A DNA stretch of 64,000 bases from a bacterium. GTDB taxonomy: Bacteria > Arandabacterota > Arandabacteria > Arandabacterales > Arandabacteraceae. A program made the translations under genes and the position numbers. A model generated the notes under the pieces. It did no database searches and had not been told where the DNA came from. It saw only the letters and a list, made by a program, of their open reading frames with translations. Where the stretch lies: positions 1 through 64,000 of the forward strand of contig JAOZOU010000004.1 in the NCBI GenBank assembly GCA_029933125.1. Direction: 5' to 3'. Of the stretch, positions 62,783-64,000 are shown in pieces. The first letter of the stretch is position 1. Each line of letters opens with the position of its first letter.

Positions 62783-64000
62783 AATCTCAAAGGCCACACC
62801 ACCTTTTCTTTGTGCTAATCTCACTTCTCTGGGCAAGCGTAGCATTTGCAATGCCACCACGACCTGATCTCCTTGAAGAATTCAAAGACAAGCCGCGTTC
62901 TGAACTTCCGCTTGAGCTTACCCGGCTCGGTGCAAGAGGGTTTCCCCCAAAACCCAGGCTCATGCTTCCTGATACCGTGATGTGTCTCGTCATTCTAATC
63001 GATTTCGAGGATGGTCACGCTGATACACTCGCTCACTCCGTCGAGCACTTCGATGAGCTTCTCTTCAGCTGCGAGAACGGGCGAAGCATGAGAAGCTATT
63101 ATCTCTCAAACTCCTATGGAAAGCTCGACATAGTCGGTGATGTGAAAGGCTGGTTCCGCTTGCCCCAGCCTTTAGCCTTCTATGCTGACGAAAGGCGAGG
63201 CATGGGCTACTACCCTCATAACGCCCAGAAGATGGTCGAGGATGCTGTAGTCGCGGCTGATCCTTACGTGGATTTCTCACTCTACGATAATGATGGACCT
63301 GATGGGATACCGTCGAGTGGTGATGATGATGGCTATGTTGATTTTCTCCTTGTCGTTCATGGAGGCTCAGGCTATGAGTGGACATTGAATCCTTCCGACA
63401 TTCATTCTCATGCAGGAACTATCCGGCCACTGGAGGCTGACGGTGTAAAGGTGAGAACCTATGCCACTGAGCCTGAGGATGGAAACATTGGCACGTTTGC
63501 GCATGAATTTGGTCACCTTCTTGGCTTGCCAGATCTTTATGATCCAACCCTGAGCACCTTCGGACTTGGTATGTGGTCACTTATGGCTTATGGATCATGG
63601 GGTGGAGGTGATGGCTCGCGCCCGGTCGGGCTTGATGCCTGGAGCAAGGTAAGGCTGGGCTTCGTAGAGCCTGTTGTCATTGATACCAACTTCACAGCCT
63701 ATGAACTTCCCAATGTTGAGGATAGTGCCGTTGTGCTTAAGCTCTGGAATGGGGGAGAGGAAGGTGCTCAGTACTTCTTAGTGGAAAACCGCCGTGCAGT
63801 TGGCTGTGATTCGTATCTTGGGCGATTCGGTGAGGGCTTGCTCATCTATCATGTTGATGAAAGATACGATGGTAATTCTTCACCAACAGGACATCTTGTG
63901 AGTCTTGAACAGGCTGATGGAAGATTTGATCTTGAACGCAGAAGGGTCTTCGGATTTGGATCCGATAGTGGTGACCCCTATCCGGGTTCGACTGGGAATC
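62779..64000 (+). CDS. Secreted M6-family metalloprotease (immune-inhibitor-A-like), 3' end cut by window
   Basis: ATG 62779 overlaps the GT39-TPR stop (ATGA) and opens a frame that runs off the window. The product has a signal peptide ('LFFVLISLLWASVAFA'), a pro-region with 'VMCLVILIDFEDGHAD' and 'SMRSYYLSNSYGKLDI', and the zinc motif 'FAHEFGHLLGLPDLYDP' (HExxHxxGLPD), then 'GMWSLMAYGSW' with the Met-turn, as in M6 peptidases. The first 407 codons are visible. An FCB-type sorting domain may follow downstream. Confidence 0.92.
   Translation, partial: MKSQRPHHLFFVLISLLWASVAFAMPPRPDLLEEFKDKPRSELPLELTRLGARGFPPKPRLMLPDTVMCLVILIDFEDGHADTLAHSVEHFDELLFSCENGRSMRSYYLSNSYGKLDIVGDVKGWFRLPQPLAFYADERRGMGYYPHNAQKMVEDAVVAADPYVDFSLYDNDGPDGIPSSGDDDGYVDFLLVVHGGSGYEWTLNPSDIHSHAGTIRPLEADGVKVRTYATEPEDGNIGTFAHEFGHLLGLPDLYDPTLSTFGLGMWSLMAYGSWGGGDGSRPVGLDAWSKVRLGFVEPVVIDTNFTAYELPNVEDSAVVLKLWNGGEEGAQYFLVENRRAVGCDSYLGRFGEGLLIYHVDERYDGNSSPTGHLVSLEQADGRFDLERRRVFGFGSDSGDPYPGSTGN

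Overview
The window is a 64 kb piece of a chromosome from an uncultivated-looking, diderm, non-photosynthetic bacterium. A TonB-dependent receptor and many Sec-exported or lipid-anchored proteins imply an outer membrane. Three secreted proteins (1-1869, 28979-30532, 47896-49302) end in a FlgD-like/type A sorting-like module of the kind common in Bacteroidota relatives and candidate phyla of the FCB group. Conserved-gene order, DUF116, DUF2905 and DUF4416, and abundant TPR lipoproteins fit the same broad group. I place it there by family knowledge only; no 16S gene is present.

Layout. 1-1.9 kb: end of a cysteine-rich secreted repeat protein. 2.0-18.4 kb: a dense housekeeping run on the + strand: yebC-ruvC-ruvA-ruvB, DUF2905, queA-tgt-yajC-def-fmt-DUF116-rsmB-PASTA-rpe, a clear terminator, then ffh-rpsP-khpA-rimM-trmD-rplS-rnhB-yraN and a TPR lipoprotein. 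18.4-20.8 kb: an ABC exporter pair on the - strand behind a palindrome-overlapped promoter. 20.9-24.8 kb: DUF2914, an M16 peptidase, a creatininase-family enzyme. 24.75-28.9 kb: the accessory part, with an inverted-repeat-bounded element carrying a sigma-54-type promoter and hairpins, yifB, three copies of a conserved-core/variable-hairpin element, and small metal-binding-type proteins including an ArsR regulator. 29-33.3 kb: a cobalamin riboswitch with a legible terminator/antiterminator, a BtuB-type receptor and a secreted YncE-like beta-propeller that may act like BtuG. 33.3-42.9 kb: mixed genes (DUF4136, C45 acyltransferase-TPR, cupin, MATE, acyl-CoA dehydrogenase, GAF protein, sodium:solute symporter with a 35-residue companion, a decayed gene). 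42.9-47.9 kb: tungsten-type aldehyde ferredoxin oxidoreductase with a four-cluster ferredoxin, radical SAM, DUF4416, EamA. 47.9-57.3 kb: secreted protein, pyk, and a tightly packed run pncA-like/pncB/galT/pcm/release-factor-like protein, an ABC ATPase, lysC. 57.3-64 kb: two TPR lipoproteins, tRNA-Ser(UGA), tRNA-Ser(GCU), tRNA-Arg(ACG), a beta-helix protein, a GT39-TPR protein and the start of an M6 metalloprotease.

How it works together. The first third is translation, tRNA modification, protein targeting and recombination. The later parts suggest an anaerobic, peptide- or aldehyde-using heterotroph (tungsten aldehyde oxidoreductase, acyl-CoA dehydrogenase, proteases, symporter) that imports vitamin B12. 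The points most worth a second look are the sigma-54-type structured RNA element at 24.75-25.19 kb, the repeated hairpin element at 26.9-27.15 kb, and the riboswitch-controlled BtuB/beta-propeller pair.
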